64,000 bases of DNA from Jaltomata sinuosa (GCA_003996215.1 QJPP01005217.1:1-64000); one strand, 5' to 3'; positions 1-11,985 are shown, numbered from the stretch's first letter. Notes: generated from the sequence alone by a model not told the origin. Made by a program: numbers and translations.

Positions 1-1849
1 GAAGAAGTCCACCATGCAAAGGAAAAAGGTGCCTGGGGTTCAAAGTTACTATCTAGCCATAGAAAATTGTGCATATACTTTCAACACATTCCTTTGGCCT
101 GAATCAACCGCTCTATTGGTTCTGCAAACAACCAACAACTTCAAATCATATATCATAATGAACTTCTCATCCATATTGGCCGAGTCTAACCAACACTAGA
201 ACCCCACATAAACAACTACTCCAGAGGAATCAATTAAACAAGCTTTCAAATCCTAGGCAAACAAATGGATATTATCAGTCTCTACGTATCATCAGAGTTC
301 AAAATAGCCTCGCTAGTCTCAACCTGCACAAGCTGACCACATAAAGCATACACCACTGCTGAACCTCAAACTTACGCTGTTAAGTCTGTCCAACCATGGT
401 AGAAGAACCTCGTACTAACTAGAACACTGCTGAAAGCTAGAATATCTCGCCTCTTGCAAAGGTTAGCCAAGGGCTAGGTGTCCAAGGCCAATAACTGCAT
501 CCACAACTAAAGTAAAGAAGCTAAGTTGCCTGCCCCACTGCCTCCCGGCACTAGGATGCTGCAACCAAATAGAAACTGCCACAAACCATCCGATGTAACC
601 TGCCAAGTCATGATTCTGAACCCCAACTTTCAATACTACCAACTAAAGCCTTGGTCGAACCTGTATGCTGCCAATGAACCCTTAAGAACCCAAGCCAACT
701 AGGCCTAAAAATGCAAGTTGCCAACACCACAGTTGCTACTGAAAAAAAAAAACCAATCGATGGAAAACCCACATTAATGTGTAGACGGCTAAATCGAATC
801 ACCGACACACAATCCCAAAGCAAAATTCATCGCCACCTTAGGCAACTACGAGGACACATAAACACATACAAAGAGTTATCTCCCTTCTTTTTCAACTAAA
901 CAAAAATGCTTCCTTAGCACATACTAAACCTTACAAATCCTTTCTCGAATAAGAACCTGAAGCCATTACCTTACTACTCATAGCTACACCTCAAATTCAA
1001 TAAGGCAGAAGAAGGATGGGCCGGATTCCCAACTCACCCAAAATGCCTACAAATATAACCCAACCACGAGGTTACGATCAACACTTAGTCGGAAGTGCTA
1101 AAGTCAAGACCCAATCACGATGCCAACATCCAGAGCTCATAAAAAAAACTACGATCAAGATTCGTTCCAATTGGAGCTAGGGATACAACAAAACACCCAA
1201 CGGACCAGGAAGTGGAGGAGACTATGGGAACAACCCAAATACCTGCCAACATCCTAAACTATTCAATAAAGAGGGTCGACTCTGGACACTCGGGAGACTA
1301 AACCAATCTATGCACACTAGCATAACCAATATCTCCCAACTGAGGCAAAATCTCAACTCCGGGCCAACTACCAGTAATACACCAAACCATCACACGGATC
1401 TCTAGACACGCTAGATAACGGCCTAGGCAACAACCATCTAGGACCGCTCAACAAGGGCAACTCAACCACAAGTCCAAAATCACAATGAAACAGGGATAAC
1501 CCAACTAGAAATAGACTACCCACGAGCTACAACTCCGGGAAAGCAACTCTCAAGGCTAACTTACCCCCATTCACTCCAAAAAAATAAACTACCAATAAAA
1601 TAACGTATCGATACTACAATTCGAGTAGCCAAACAACTTAAACAAGTAGCAGGTAGGCATAGAAGCAATTATAGAGTCACAACACGAGCGGGACTAACAT
1701 AAGTCAAAGTTAGCAAAAGCCTGACCTGGAGTAACGATGTCAGGAACCTCTACCTCTGGCCCACCAAGAGGCACATCAAGCTGATGGGGTCTAACTCTTG
1801 ACTGTGTGGTCAAAATTGAAGCCCCAACCAGCCCTCGCTGGGGACAAAC

Positions 1850-2374
1850 TCAATAAAGGTGACCAATCTCTCCACAATGATAATAACCAGGCTGTCTGGG
1901 ATACACAATCGTGGGGCAATTCCTAGCAAAGTGCCCATGCTCACCACACCAAAAACATCCTATACCAGATGAAATCCAATGGGAAAATCTCGCCTCATAC
2001 TTCAATACCGACAGACAACCCTGCTGAAGAACTAGAAGCTCAACTATAACTAAAGCACCACTCACAGATTCAGGTACTGAAACACTCAGCGGAGGACTCA
2101 AAGTCCTAGCCACAGTGTTCTGAAGAACTGAGGTCGTTGTAAATCCAATTAGAGGTTGGGATTACCCCACACCCCCTATCTAATGTAGTAAACCCTCACT
2201 TTGGAGTCCCGGAATTGATGGAAGCACCAAAGCAACAGGCACAGAAGTCTCAGCACCAATCGTTATCTCACTCGTATGAGGTATCTCAGAATTAATAAAC
2301 AACCAAAGTGTAGAAGTCAATAGAGCCAGGAACGCACGATGAGGAGCCAAAAAGATGAAACATTTCCTAACCAT
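1850..2374 (-). pseudogene. gag remnant with two zinc knuckles (A1)
   Basis: Remains of the capsid/nucleocapsid gene. One frame runs from about 2374 to 1850 with in-frame stops at 2180-2182 (TAG) and near 2165 (TAA). The C-terminal part shows CFWCGEHGHFARNC, a canonical CX2CX4HX4C knuckle that binds RNA in Gag, followed by a second knuckle (YYHCGEIGHL) that has lost its first cysteine and is cut off. A peptide of the type VLKYEARF, part of the Retrotrans_gag fold, sits directly before the knuckle, so most of the capsid core is missing. The same N-terminal wording occurs in A2, so the shortening seems to be shared and not private to this copy. Not functional. Confidence 0.65.
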
Positions 2375-2475
2375 TCCCTGTAGCCTCCCGCAGATAGGAT
2401 ACGGACGTCATGGTACCGATCCACGAGACTCTACTTAGACACTTGCTTCTGTACCATGACACCGGTGAACCTAGA

Positions 2476-2487
2476 GCTCTGATACCA
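2476..2487 (-). promoter_or_regulatory. Primer binding site of A1 (initiator Met tRNA type)
   Basis: On the minus strand this reads TGGTATCAGAGC, the usual primer site complementary to the 3' end of initiator methionine tRNA. It lies three bases inside the LTR end (TGTCACAACC at 2491 on the plus strand), as expected for the start of minus-strand cDNA synthesis. It fixes the element's orientation and the LTR boundary. Confidence 0.85.
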
Positions 2488-2490
2488 AGC

Positions 2491-5242
2491 TGTCACAACC
2501 CGATTTCTCAAGTCATGATGGCACCTACAATCCCCCAGTAGGCGAACCAATTCTCGTAGCCCAGAACGATTAGTAATGGGCTACTACCTAACAAAAATGC
2601 ACCAGCAAGCAGAAATAAGCGTAAGCAAAACTCAAAAATAAATACATAAAGGAAACTACACAAACCCCAAGACTTGGTATCGACAGTACAGAAGCTTCTA
2701 ATAGAATACAAGTGCTAGAAGTAACAAAATGATAAGTACAATTGTGTCTGAATATACAAAGAGTAACAGTACAAAAGATGAGATGTAGACAAGCCCCGAC
2801 CATCAGGCGCTCACCCTAGTCTCGAAGATCCAAAAGCTGCACGAGTCTCCAATGCGTTCAACAGCAAAAGCTCAGGTAATATCTGCACCAAAAATAGTGC
2901 AGAAGTATGGTATGAGCACCAAAACCACGGGTACTCAGTAGGTATCATCGGCTGACTGAGCGCATATAATATATAAAAGCAGTAAGTAACAGATAGCAAG
3001 AAAGCAGTCACTGAAGCAATAAGCAAGGCACAAGGAGCTAGCACAGATCATCCATAACTAAGAGCTTCAAGTAACACATGCTAGCACAGAGATACAATTA
3101 CATAGAATCATAGGTGAAGGAAAGAAGAACACACCTGGAGTCCTTGCACAATAATATAAGTAAGTAGAGAGAGAGTTGAGAAAATGGCGGTATACCGGTA
3201 ACCTCAAGTGGAAGGAAAAGACGGAGAGCAGTCTAACATACTCAAAATGGAATCAACCAGTATAAGAAAGTCGTAATACCAATCCAATCACATGATAGCA
3301 TAACCAGGGAATCACCTCACAAGTACAACCCTAGGATGAAATAACTAGGCCACAATAACTAAGAGATACCACTCAGCTTCCCACAAGAACAGAACCAGAG
3401 TCTCACACTCTGCTCAGAAGGCCACACAAAATTGCCTCAATAAGATAGGACTCTAAAGCCTTCTCAATAATAAAAAATCCCACAACCAAAGCCTCAACAG
3501 GCTAGCCATCACTAATCTTTCAAGAACCAGGTGCCAAGACAAGCTCTAAGTAAAAACAGGAGTAAATATAGTCTACCTACAGTCCCAACGGCCGCCCATA
3601 CAACCGAGGAACACAATCAAGTGAAAACAAACCCTCCGGCATCCTATTCTACCGGAGCATACACTGAACATATAGCAAACAAGGGTGGAACCCAATGCAT
3701 GGTATGATATGATGTGAAATAGAACCTCTGTATGTACCTCCTCCGATGCCAATCAGGCCCAGCAAGCAGGTTTCACGGAAGGACTCATCCTGTATACCTC
3801 TACTCCACCGTATACCCTTCCCTCCGGCGCACGCAACTCGAAGCCCCAGGCCCAGAGCGGCAAGGTCGATGGAGGTCCCCGACCCCATACTAAAACTCAG
3901 TATCAAGACATGTCATTCGGAAGCAAGTCTGGGATCAAGATAGAGACCCAGTCTCAAGTATCCATGCCAGACCCCATCCAGGACTAAAGTAGTAGAAAAT
4001 GCCTCATAACCATTTGATAAGGTGTTAATGTCACACTCGCGACCAGCCAACTCCAAAGCATAAAAATGAGGCCAATAACAATAACAAATGGCAGCTAAAC
4101 CCAACAACAATACGTTAACCATATCTCCAAGGAGCGACGAGCTCCCGAGGCACTATTTCAAGGCATACTTCACGTTTGTCCAATCCAATCACTATCGTAT
4201 GTGATCCCAAAAAGAATCGCACAATTTCCCAATTCCTCCAGAACCTTACCATAACTAGAACACCACAACAATAATCAAACATAACAAAATAAAGGGGCTG
4301 TCCAAAGCCACAAATCCAAAATACCACTTCGGGGCTCAGAAATCCGTAAAATAATACTAGAATATTTAATAACGAAGGAGGGTCATAGGGGAGAGATTTC
4401 CTTGACAAAAATATTCAATATACCAAGATTAACAACCTGCCTCCTTGCAGGAATAACAAACATATCCAAATCCAACAAGAAACTACTACAAGTTATTGAA
4501 AAATACAACTTTTCATAACTAGAAGCTTAAAATCTTGATCCAACAAATAGATAAGTCTACGGGATCCATACCTCACAATAATAACTCCATAGCTACTTCA
4601 AAATACTCAGAAAACACCTTCTAGCTCGTTGCATCAACACCCACGAAGATACGCCATGAAATCGACGGAGAAAACTACACCAAAATGACGAGCTCGCGAC
4701 ATAGAGCAACTTCCGTTAAACTTCCAAATTGAAAGGATCAAAGTCCATTGATTATTTATGGACTTTCCTTCTGATTTTCTGAAGTTTTTGGGTGATTTTT
4801 ATGAATTAAAACGAAGATGGAACACCTTTTATAAAGCAAAACCGACTTAGGATGCGGGCCCCACCTTGACGTGTCTGCTTGCGCGGTCTTACAAAAACAT
4901 GAATATCTCTCTATTCTGAAGTTGTATGGATAAACGGTTTACTGCGTTGGAAACTAGACTTGTAGACCTTCGATTTGGTATATTGGGGGCCCACTAACTC
5001 TTTATATATAGGGAGAAACACCCCAAGACATTTAACCCAAATTTGAAGAGAATTCCTTAAAGGAATTTACAATAACATTTTCCGACTTTTGTTTCGCAAC
5101 TTGCTTGACTTCAAAACTCATCATACGACCATTTTGCGATTATAATACCTCATAACACATCTTTCTTAGTATATTAGACTCTATTAGTCTTACCCCAAAG
5201 GCACGGGTTACTTTAAACCTTCCAAACGGGCGAGGTGTTACA
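2491..5242 (-). repeat. 5' LTR of A1, complete, about 2.75 kb
   Basis: On the minus strand it starts TGTAACACCTCG at 5242 and ends GGGTTGTGACA at 2491, giving TG...CA ends, and it abuts the primer site. Its 3' third is closely similar to the LTR at 40981-44665 (shared wording around the ATGATGGCACCTAC block on the plus strand), while the 5' end differs, so the two LTRs are related subfamilies. The left copy of the LTR pair lies outside the window. It contains no convincing gene; short open frames inside are incidental. Confidence 0.8.
4827..4836 (-). promoter_or_regulatory. Candidate TATA box of the A1 LTR
   Basis: On the minus strand it reads CTTTATAAAA, about 405 bases from the LTR 5' end and just downstream of a GC-richer block (4845-4895). 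A second candidate, TATATATAAA, lies at 5001-5010. I prefer the first because of its position after the GC-rich block, as in the other LTRs here. Confidence 0.45.
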
Positions 5243-5513
5243 CGAGGCATTTCTTTAACTCGAACTTTCGAGTAAGGAATTCCTTTTACCTAGGACCTTG
5301 GTTTATTTCTTTGATATTACCAAGAATGTTGTCGGAAGTCAACGATTTCCAAAGTTGAATCTCTAAAATGAGGAATGTCCATATAGACCAAACAAATGGC
5401 CCGTGCACCGAGCTACCGGTCCCGACATGCCATAAATGACTTGGGTCGCTACAAGTAATCTCTAATGGTACAAGAAAGGAGAAAACGTGTAAATGACCGG
5501 AAGGGTCATTACA
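5243..5513 (-). repeat. LTR fragment, TGTAATGACCC family, first about 270 bp
   Basis: The minus strand begins TGTAATGACCCTTCCGG at 5513 and continues with the family's GCGACCC...AAGTCATTTATGGC wording also seen at 44560-44665, 36880-36942 and, in plus orientation, at 51320 and 54775. It stops where the A1 LTR begins (5242). The simplest reading is that A1 inserted into this LTR; the rest should lie left of the window. Confidence 0.75.
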
Positions 5514-6470
5514 AGGATAATTCAATTCATGTGGTTTCAATTTTCGAGAGGCATAAGAGATAACTTTTGCTTCGAGGATGATGAGAAGCATCACTATATA
5601 TCATATACTCTTTCTATTCAGTTGGTTGAGTAAGTATATGATCTTGTGTCAACGAGGATTTGAGAATTTTAAAGCTCTCTTGGCATTTGTCATCCCAAGA
5701 AAACTTGACTTCCTTCTTCAAAAGTTTAGTCAAAATAGAAGCAATAATGGAGAAGCCTTTCACAAACATAGTATCCTGCTAAGCCCAAGAAACTTCTTAT
5801 CTCTGTTGGACTTTTGGGTAATTTCCGTTCAACAATAACTTGAATCTTGCTTGGATTTACTTTCAAACCTTTAGCTGACATAACATGTTCTAAAAATGCC
5901 ACATCAACAAAAAATATTCACATTTAGAAAGCTTAGCATAAGCTTTTTCTCCCTTAAAATTTGCAAAATAATGCAGAGGTGTTTATCATGATCTTCGTTT
6001 TTTTTGGAATATATTAAAATAGCATCTATAAAAACAATCACAAATTGATCAAGATAAGACTTAAATAACCGATTCATTAGATCCATGAACACCGTAGAAG
6101 CATTTGTTAACCTGAATGGCATCATTAAAAAATCATAATGACCATACCAAGCTCTAAAGGCAGTTTTGGGAACATCTTGATCTCTTACCTGGAGTTGGTA
6201 ATACCCAGACAACAAATTAAGTTTTGAAAATAAATTAGCACCCTTCAACTGGTCAAATAAATCATCAATCCAAGGTAGTAGATATTTGTTCTTGATTGTT
6301 ATCTTCTTCAATTTTTTATAGTCAATGCAATGCCTAAGAGCGCCATCTTTCTTCTTTACAAATAAGACAGGTTCTCCTCAAGGAGAAATACTAGGACGAT
6401 GAAACCTTTCTAAGGAAGTTCTTAAATTGAAATTTCAACTCCGTAAACTTACCCTAACATTCATGCAACT
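5514..6470 (-). pseudogene. Element B: RT and RNase H start, degenerate
   Basis: A pol fragment of a Ty3/gypsy element, minus strand. Reading from right to left: RT finger motifs (about 6470-6320, KKKDGALRHCIDY), an open stretch of 135 codons at 5904-6311 with the palm, then the RT-RNase H connection (5600-5890, VMSAKGLKVNP and EIRSFLGLAGYY) and the start of RNase H (5514-5580, VISYASRKLKPHELNYP). The catalytic centre is ruined: the first aspartate motif reads SKLNLLSGYYQ (Asp to Asn) and the FIDD box reads FIDAILIYS (second Asp to Ala). Frameshifts follow GLAGYY and precede the finger region. RNase H stops exactly at the neighbouring LTR boundary (5513), so that LTR interrupted it. Older than A1. 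Confidence 0.8.
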
Positions 6471-6880
6471 CATAAGATATAAAATCTAACTAAGACAAGT
6501 CTAAAATAAGTAAAATGTAACCTACCTCGAGGCTGAATTGATAGCATGAACCATCACTCGTGTGCCTTCCCCTTTTGAAAAGCCTCACAAAGATGACATG
6601 CTATCAAGAACATAAACTAGGGGTCAAGATGAGAAGAATGGCACCCATATTGCTATACGAAACTTCAAGCCAAAAATTGGGTCCAAAAATTACCCCTCAC
6701 GGCCCACGTGATAAAACAGAAAAACAAATATTAAAATTATGTTCACAGCATGTTTATAAACCTATGTTCAATGTTTGAGTGCAAACGAGACTCATTTCGG
6801 GGCACAAAACAGCCCAAAAGTCCGATTTGATCAAGAAGTTACATACAAAAAAGACCAAATTTATATGAGAAATGCGGAAA
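6471..6880. other. No recognisable gene
   Basis: About 410 bases between the RT fragment and the next LTR remnant. The short open stretch at 6560-6778 resembles no family I know. It is probably retrotransposon debris. Confidence 0.4.
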
Positions 6881-7808
6881 TAATGCTAGGATGATAACTA
6901 GAACAAGGAGAGGAAGACATTTACCTCAATTGGACACAAAATCGATGAGAATGGGTGCTCTTCCACCTTAGCCAAGCTCTATCAATGGAGAATTTAGATG
7001 TTGGAAATGAAAAATAAATTTAAGAAGGATCTCATTTAACTACCAGCGATCGACGTACCCATAGGTGCGGCATCTCTATTGTGCTCAAAACACCACAGGG
7101 GCAGTGGTCAACCGAACCCCCAACACTCACAGGTGCAGTGAGCATGCCACAGGGGCGGCTCCACAGGCTTGGCTAATGGAGCATAGGGGCACCCCCTGAC
7201 GATGTCACCTAGGGCCAAAAGTGTGGTTGGTGACTACAGAGGAAGCAACACATGTGCGCCGCCACTCAGCACGCGTGCCAAACATGAAACAGCAGCACCA
7301 AATACAACAACAAGCCATAAAACTCTCCAGTCATTCCCTCTGGATTCATTTAAAACCCCGTTAATACAAACCAAACATGCTATCTTACAATAAATGACAT
7401 TCCAGACTCAATGGAATCAACAAAAACCCTAACGGAGATTGTTTTAAAGGAAAGTGGGCCTCACGCTCAAAAACCAACTTTCACCAAAAAGAACCCAATA
7501 ACTTAAAATGAGTCTTAAAGCTTTGGGACCCAAACCAAAGGTCCCTCTAACCCAAGGTTGACATTCAAGAGATAATAATGCTGACAAAATTTCCATCCTA
7601 TGTCATCTTTTCCAAATGTTGACCAAAGTCAACTCTACCAACCTTATGAGATGCAAAACAAGGAAAGCAGCCTAAAATACACATGAACGGCTTGAGAACT
7701 GAACCGTCAAGTATGACAAGACATAAATGACCTATAGCCACTGCGGGAAAGCTCAAAACATGGAAAAATCATAAAAAAATCAAGAAAATAACTTAGAGGG
7801 TCATTATA
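6881..7808 (-). repeat. Diverged LTR remnant, TGTAATGACCC-like, minus orientation
   Basis: The minus strand begins with a degenerate TATAATGACCC at 7808 and runs leftward. Collinear wording with 36340-36600 and 44090-44320 (the block around CCAAATGTTGACCAAAGTCAAC at 7614-7635 and the block ending in GGTCCCTCTA) shows it is the same LTR type. A GC-rich repeated block (7040-7260) precedes an AT-rich region, as in the other copies. The left end is uncertain. Confidence 0.6.
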
Positions 7809-8702
7809 ACTTAGGCATCCTAAAACCCATGAACCCCTTATTATCAAGCAACTTGTTCAGGGCTCTGATAAGTTGCTAATCTATGAACTTATTGAGCCTT
7901 TATTCATGAATTATTTCCATGTTTTGATGAGAATTAGAGGTACTTATTACCTTTATTGATGTAAATACAGGTATTCTTGGCCAAATGAAGAAAGCAAAGG
8001 AGTTGAACCCAATGAGATTAAATTGTAGTTAAAGTACGAAGGTGATCAAAAGGGGAAGAATATTTTAAGAGAGGTGATGTGATGTGTGAGCCACAAAGAG
8101 GCATCTGTATTTCGCAAATGTCATCGCATATAGAGGATCATAAACTGTTTGAGTAGTAACTCACATGTGATCCACACTATTTCAAGGCGATCGCCCATCC
8201 CCTTGCACCTGGCTCGCACACTACTCGAACTTTACTTCCTAAAGAGATAGGAACCAGCAATCATCAAATCTCAAGGTGCGATCACAGGTGCTGTCACACC
8301 TTGCATCGCGCGTTCCCCAAAGGGAAATTTTTTCCATATGTGTGTAATGTATTAGGGAAGGTTCTAAAACCATTTTTGGGGTCTGTACTAAGGGAATTCA
8401 TCAGTTTTACTTTCCTAAGGAAAAGTATTGATAGTACACTTTCTCACTTTCTCTCTTCATCATCCTCATTGAAAAACACCATTTGTAAGCAATTTGGAGC
8501 TTGGAATTTGAAATTAGCTTAAATAATGAATAGAATTTTGAGAAAGACAATTGGTATTTTCTCTTATTACTTTGATATGAGTAGATAAACTCTATTCGAA
8601 GGGTGTGTACATGATGGGTTTTTGAAATTATGAATGGGTATTGATTAATAAAGCTTATAAACAATTATTGTGTATGGGTCTATTGAATTATTCATGTTTT
8701 AA
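7809..8702 (+). repeat. Unidentified repeat D, possibly LTR-derived
   Basis: The 3' half (8395-8600) is clearly repeated at 60748-60936 in the same orientation relative to a following TGTAATGACCC-type LTR. It holds a GC-rich block with the perfect 10 bp palindrome GGCGATCGCC at 8186-8195. No coding capacity beyond short chance frames. I could not assign it to a named family; an LTR or the 3' end of an interior region are both possible. Confidence 0.45.
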
Positions 8703-9790
8703 CGTAATGACCCTTCCAGTCATTCTCGTGTTTTCACCTTCTTTGTACTGATAGAGCTTGCTTGTAGTGGCCCTAAGTAATTTATAGCTTGCTAACACTG
8801 ATAGTTTGGTGCCCGGGCCATCTGTTTTGTCTTTTTGACTATTTTCCCATTTTAGAGCTTTGACTTAGGAAATCGTTGACTTCAGTCAACATTTTTGGTA
8901 ATTGTGCTAGGAATCGAATTCTGATAGTTCTATTGGCTTTGGAGCATGGAATTTGGTCTAGTAGGACCCTTGGTTAGGATCTGGGAGCTTTTTAGCTTAG
9001 AATTTTCTCTCGTTCTGTGTTTTTAGGCCAGTTGGGCTTGTATGGTTGACTTTGGTCAACATTTTAAGAAGATGGACTCGGATGGAAATTTTGTTAGTGA
9101 TGTTAGCTCTAGAATATTGAGTTTAGGAAAGAGGGACCATTGGTTCAGGTCTCAAGGTTTCTGGACTTGATATTTGCCCTTAGGTTCCATTTTGGAATAG
9201 TTGGCCTAATTTTTGGTGTAGGGCCCACTTTTAATTAAATCAACCTCTGATGGGATTTTTGTTGGATCCAAAATTCTATTTCTAGTTTAATAAGTTAGCT
9301 CATTTGTGTTTGCAGGACCCCAAATGCATTCCCGAGGGTCTATCCGAGAAATTCTAGCCTTGACTTGATGCAGGTTGCTGGTGGCTGTTGTAGCACTAGC
9401 ATGGCCATCGCCCATGCATGGGCATGGCCGCATGCACGCTGAAGCTTTAGCCATCTGCTTCCCTCTTTGCCTTGCCTACACATCACCGAGGCTACGTACG
9501 CATGGGCCGCGTATGCAGCGCTCGGATTTGTGTGCACTGCGCATTGCTTAGCTTGGCCAGCGCCTAGCCTACGCATGCACCAGTGCCCCCTCGCCTGTGC
9601 ATGGGACTCATATACAGCGACCAGCCGCATACGCATGGCAGCCTTGCCAGCCTTGCCAGCCTATATCTTGGCTATCTTCTTTCTTTTTTAAGTTATTTAA
9701 AACCAACTCATTCCACCATTGAAACCAACTCCCAAAAACACCATTTCTCCACTTCTGACCACGAAAAACTTGGAGGAAGATTATCCTTGA
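8703..9790 (+). repeat. LTR remnant, TGTAATGACCC family, plus orientation, truncated
   Basis: Begins CGTAATGACCCTTCCAG (first T changed to C) and follows the family through the GTAGTGGCCC and TTGGTGCCCGGGCC blocks. It contains two TTGACTT(C/T)(A/G)GTCAAC blocks, the palindrome-rich GC block at 9360-9650 and a TATA-like CTATATC near 9660. It stops at about 9790, where a minisatellite starts; the 3' two thirds are missing. Short open frames at 9340-9960 arise from the GC-rich block and are not genes. Confidence 0.65.
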
Positions 9791-9796
9791 TTCATG

Positions 9797-10010
9797 GATA
9801 TAAATATGCTCAACGAAGACTCTATCATCACTGTGTGATAATATAATGAAGGATGTATGAGTATAGTTGACGTCAGACTCCATCGTATCTACGCAATAAT
9901 AGATATAAATGCTCTTAATGCCAGACTTCGTCGTCTCTGTGTGATAATGAGTATGCATGCATAAATATCCTCACTGTCAGCCTCCATCGTCTCCATGCTC
10001 TATTGGATAT
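9797..10010. repeat. Minisatellite, about 52 bp unit, 4 degenerate copies
   Basis: Units begin near 9797, 9850, 9901 and 9955. Each carries a TATAAATAT/TATAAATGCTC-like start, an AGACTCCATCGTC-like middle and a GTGTGATAATGAG-like end, with many substitutions. They lie immediately upstream of the 14 bp repeat. Confidence 0.6.
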
Positions 10011-10155
10011 GATTGTTATTGGGTCGATCCTGTGCATCTAATGCAACTTAGGGACACCTCCAGATGTCATACTTTTTTAAACCGGCCAGTAGAGGGAAAT
10101 AATCTTTGCAGAAAATTTGTATCTGTGGTATTTGATGATGATGGATGTTATAGCA

Positions 10156-10350
10156 TGACCTTCGTGGTATGGTCCTTGTAACATGATCCTTGTGATATGA
10201 TCTTTGCGATATGATCCTTGTGATATGATTCTCGTGAAATGATCTATGTGACATGGTCCTCGCAATATGATCCTTGTGATATAGTCCTAGTGACATGCTC
10301 CTCGCGACATGGTCCTCGTGACGTGGTCCTCATGATATGTCCTCACGATA
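10156..10350. repeat. Minisatellite, 14 bp unit, 14 copies
   Basis: Consensus TGATCCTTGTGATA. Thirteen consecutive units keep exact 14 bp spacing (10156, 10170, 10184 and so on to 10324), and a final 13 bp unit ends at 10350. Variation is mainly C/T and G/A at a few positions. Because 14 is not a multiple of 3, the His-Lys-Asp-rich frames across it are artefacts. Confidence 0.9.
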
Positions 10351-11719
10351 TGCAAATATGATAATAATATGGATGATCATGCAACGGCATGCGTAGCACT
10401 TGCAGAAAACATCACCTTTGGTTTTTATGTCATCACGTTAACTCCTTTGCATGCACCTGCGCTCAAGGCAAATGATTAGTAGACACAACATCGCTTTTAC
10501 TAGCGATCACAGTCATTTTCAAGAAAACATTAAATAATGTATTAATGAATATAATTAAAATAATTTTCTTGCAATATTCATCCTCTTTTTGAGGTGGAAG
10601 AAGAAACAAGGGTTTATTTAAAATGTGAATGAAATGGTTGAAAACCTATGTTCGTAGACAACTACCAATACTATTTTCAAACATCATGTGTTTATTCTGA
10701 TCTCTGATTTGTTGGGTTTTTTAGGAGGATGTCGTCAACCTCTCTCTGTCTGATGGCCCCTGCAACCACTCAAGAAGAGTCATTATTTCTGGATATTTTG
10801 CCATTTTCGGCTTTTTTCCCATTGTTTTGGGTCTTTTATGTCAATTTTTGGAATATTATTTCATTGTATTGGCTTTGAATACACTAAGGATAAGACTTCC
10901 ACCAATCCTTGGCACTTCTTAGGATATTCCTGTATACATAGAAAAATTATTAGTTTTTCAGCGAAACTGATTAGTGTTGACCTCTTTCGATCGCTCGTTC
11001 CTTATCTTTCGATCTCTCTGTCCTTACTTTGCCTTCTTTGGGTGCTTTACATCCTCGGGTACTTTTCATCCTCGACTACCTAGGTTACAGTAGACATAAG
11101 ACGAAATCAAATTATAACGGATCAAAATTAATTTTGTAAAGATTTTTCAAACAAGTTCTTTGGAAAACAAAGATTTGAAAATGATGGTTTGGAAAGGTCC
11201 TTTCCCATATATTCATGTCATGTTCTAGCTTAATGAACGTACTTTATTCGAGGCCTTGGCATATCCGACATACTGCTGGCAGACTCTGAAGATCCTTTAT
11301 CATCCTAGCTAGGGAGTTTAGAAATATTCTTTCGAGAAATCTGTCTCAACTAGGGCTAGTCTACCTTGAACTTCGTTGCAGCTCAAGATTTCTGAAGTAG
11401 ACTCTAATCTCTTGGTGCTCAGGAATTCTACAGAGCTTGTTTTCTAAACTTTCAAACGAAACTTGATAGAAATTTTAAGGTCTTCCTCAAAATTTATGCT
11501 CCAGTTAATGGTTTCTTATACATCTCATGCCGTTGATAAGATATTAGACATTCAATGGGGATTATGAGATTTTTTCTCAAAATTCACTTCCATTTATCCT
11601 TGGCACCATTCAAATTCTTATTTGTTGGAGAATGATATTTACCTTCTGAATTTTCGAGATTCCTTTCTCAAAAATTCTACCCCAGTTTCCATTTTCTGGG
11701 TAATATGACCAAATTGTTA
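10351..11719. other. Non-coding, probably Tat/Ogre 3' untranslated region
   Basis: No gene recognised. The stretch lies between the tandem repeats and the Tat integrase end, downstream of it on the minus strand, so I infer it is part of a Tat element's 3' region. The 81-codon open stretch at 10838-11083 resembles nothing I know. Confidence 0.4.
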
Positions 11720-11985
11720 TGGCACCTACATATCCCATAGAAACAGGAATCAGGTCAAACGTAGTTCCCCCAATCATAGTGGGAGAAAATTTGAAATATA
11801 TAAAAGGGTGACCGAAACAAACAAAGGCCGCCTAAGTATCTCATTCTTGAGAATTCAGGTCAAACATAGTTCAAGATAAAAAAGGAAAGATAGATTTTCC
11901 AAATGGGTTGACCGAAGCCGACAATGGCCGTCTACATAACTCATTCTTGAGAATTAAGGTCAAACATAGTTCATACATAGAGGAT
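11720..11985 (-). repeat. Tandem repeat, about 100-105 bp unit, 3 copies (Tat 3' UTR)
   Basis: The block AGGTCAAACRTAGTTC recurs at 11752, 11857 and 11957. Two of the copies are preceded by GACCGAA...GGCCG...TCATTCTTGAGAATT. A diverged single copy sits at 30375-30430. I know this wording from the region between integrase and 3' LTR of Tat/Ogre elements, where tandem repeats are a recognised feature of the group. Confidence 0.65.

Larger units (their letters stand above)
1..2490 (-). mobile_element. A1: Ty3/gypsy element interior, 5' part, heavily decayed
   Basis: Interior of a minus-strand LTR retrotransposon that runs off the left edge. Reading leftward from the LTR at 2491 come a primer site, a shortened gag with zinc knuckles, a spacer of about 1.1 kb with no RT motif that I can find, and, near 450-475, a remnant of the linker between RNase H and integrase (a LANL-type peptide). 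The stretch is collinear with 37890-40980, the interior of A2, including the wording around the primer site and the gag region. I infer two copies of one family. Almost no open frame survives, so most of it is annotated by similarity to A2 and not by coding potential. Confidence 0.7.

Noticed and set aside
9340..9960. Overlapping frames on both strands in the GC-rich block at 9.4-9.9 kb
   Set aside because: Open frames on both strands come from GC-rich palindromic composition of an LTR; no homology or codon signal.
10048..10296. His/Lys/Asp-rich open frames across the 14 bp repeat
   Set aside because: The unit length is not a multiple of three, frames on both strands are open by repetition, and there is no start context or homology. 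It is a minisatellite.
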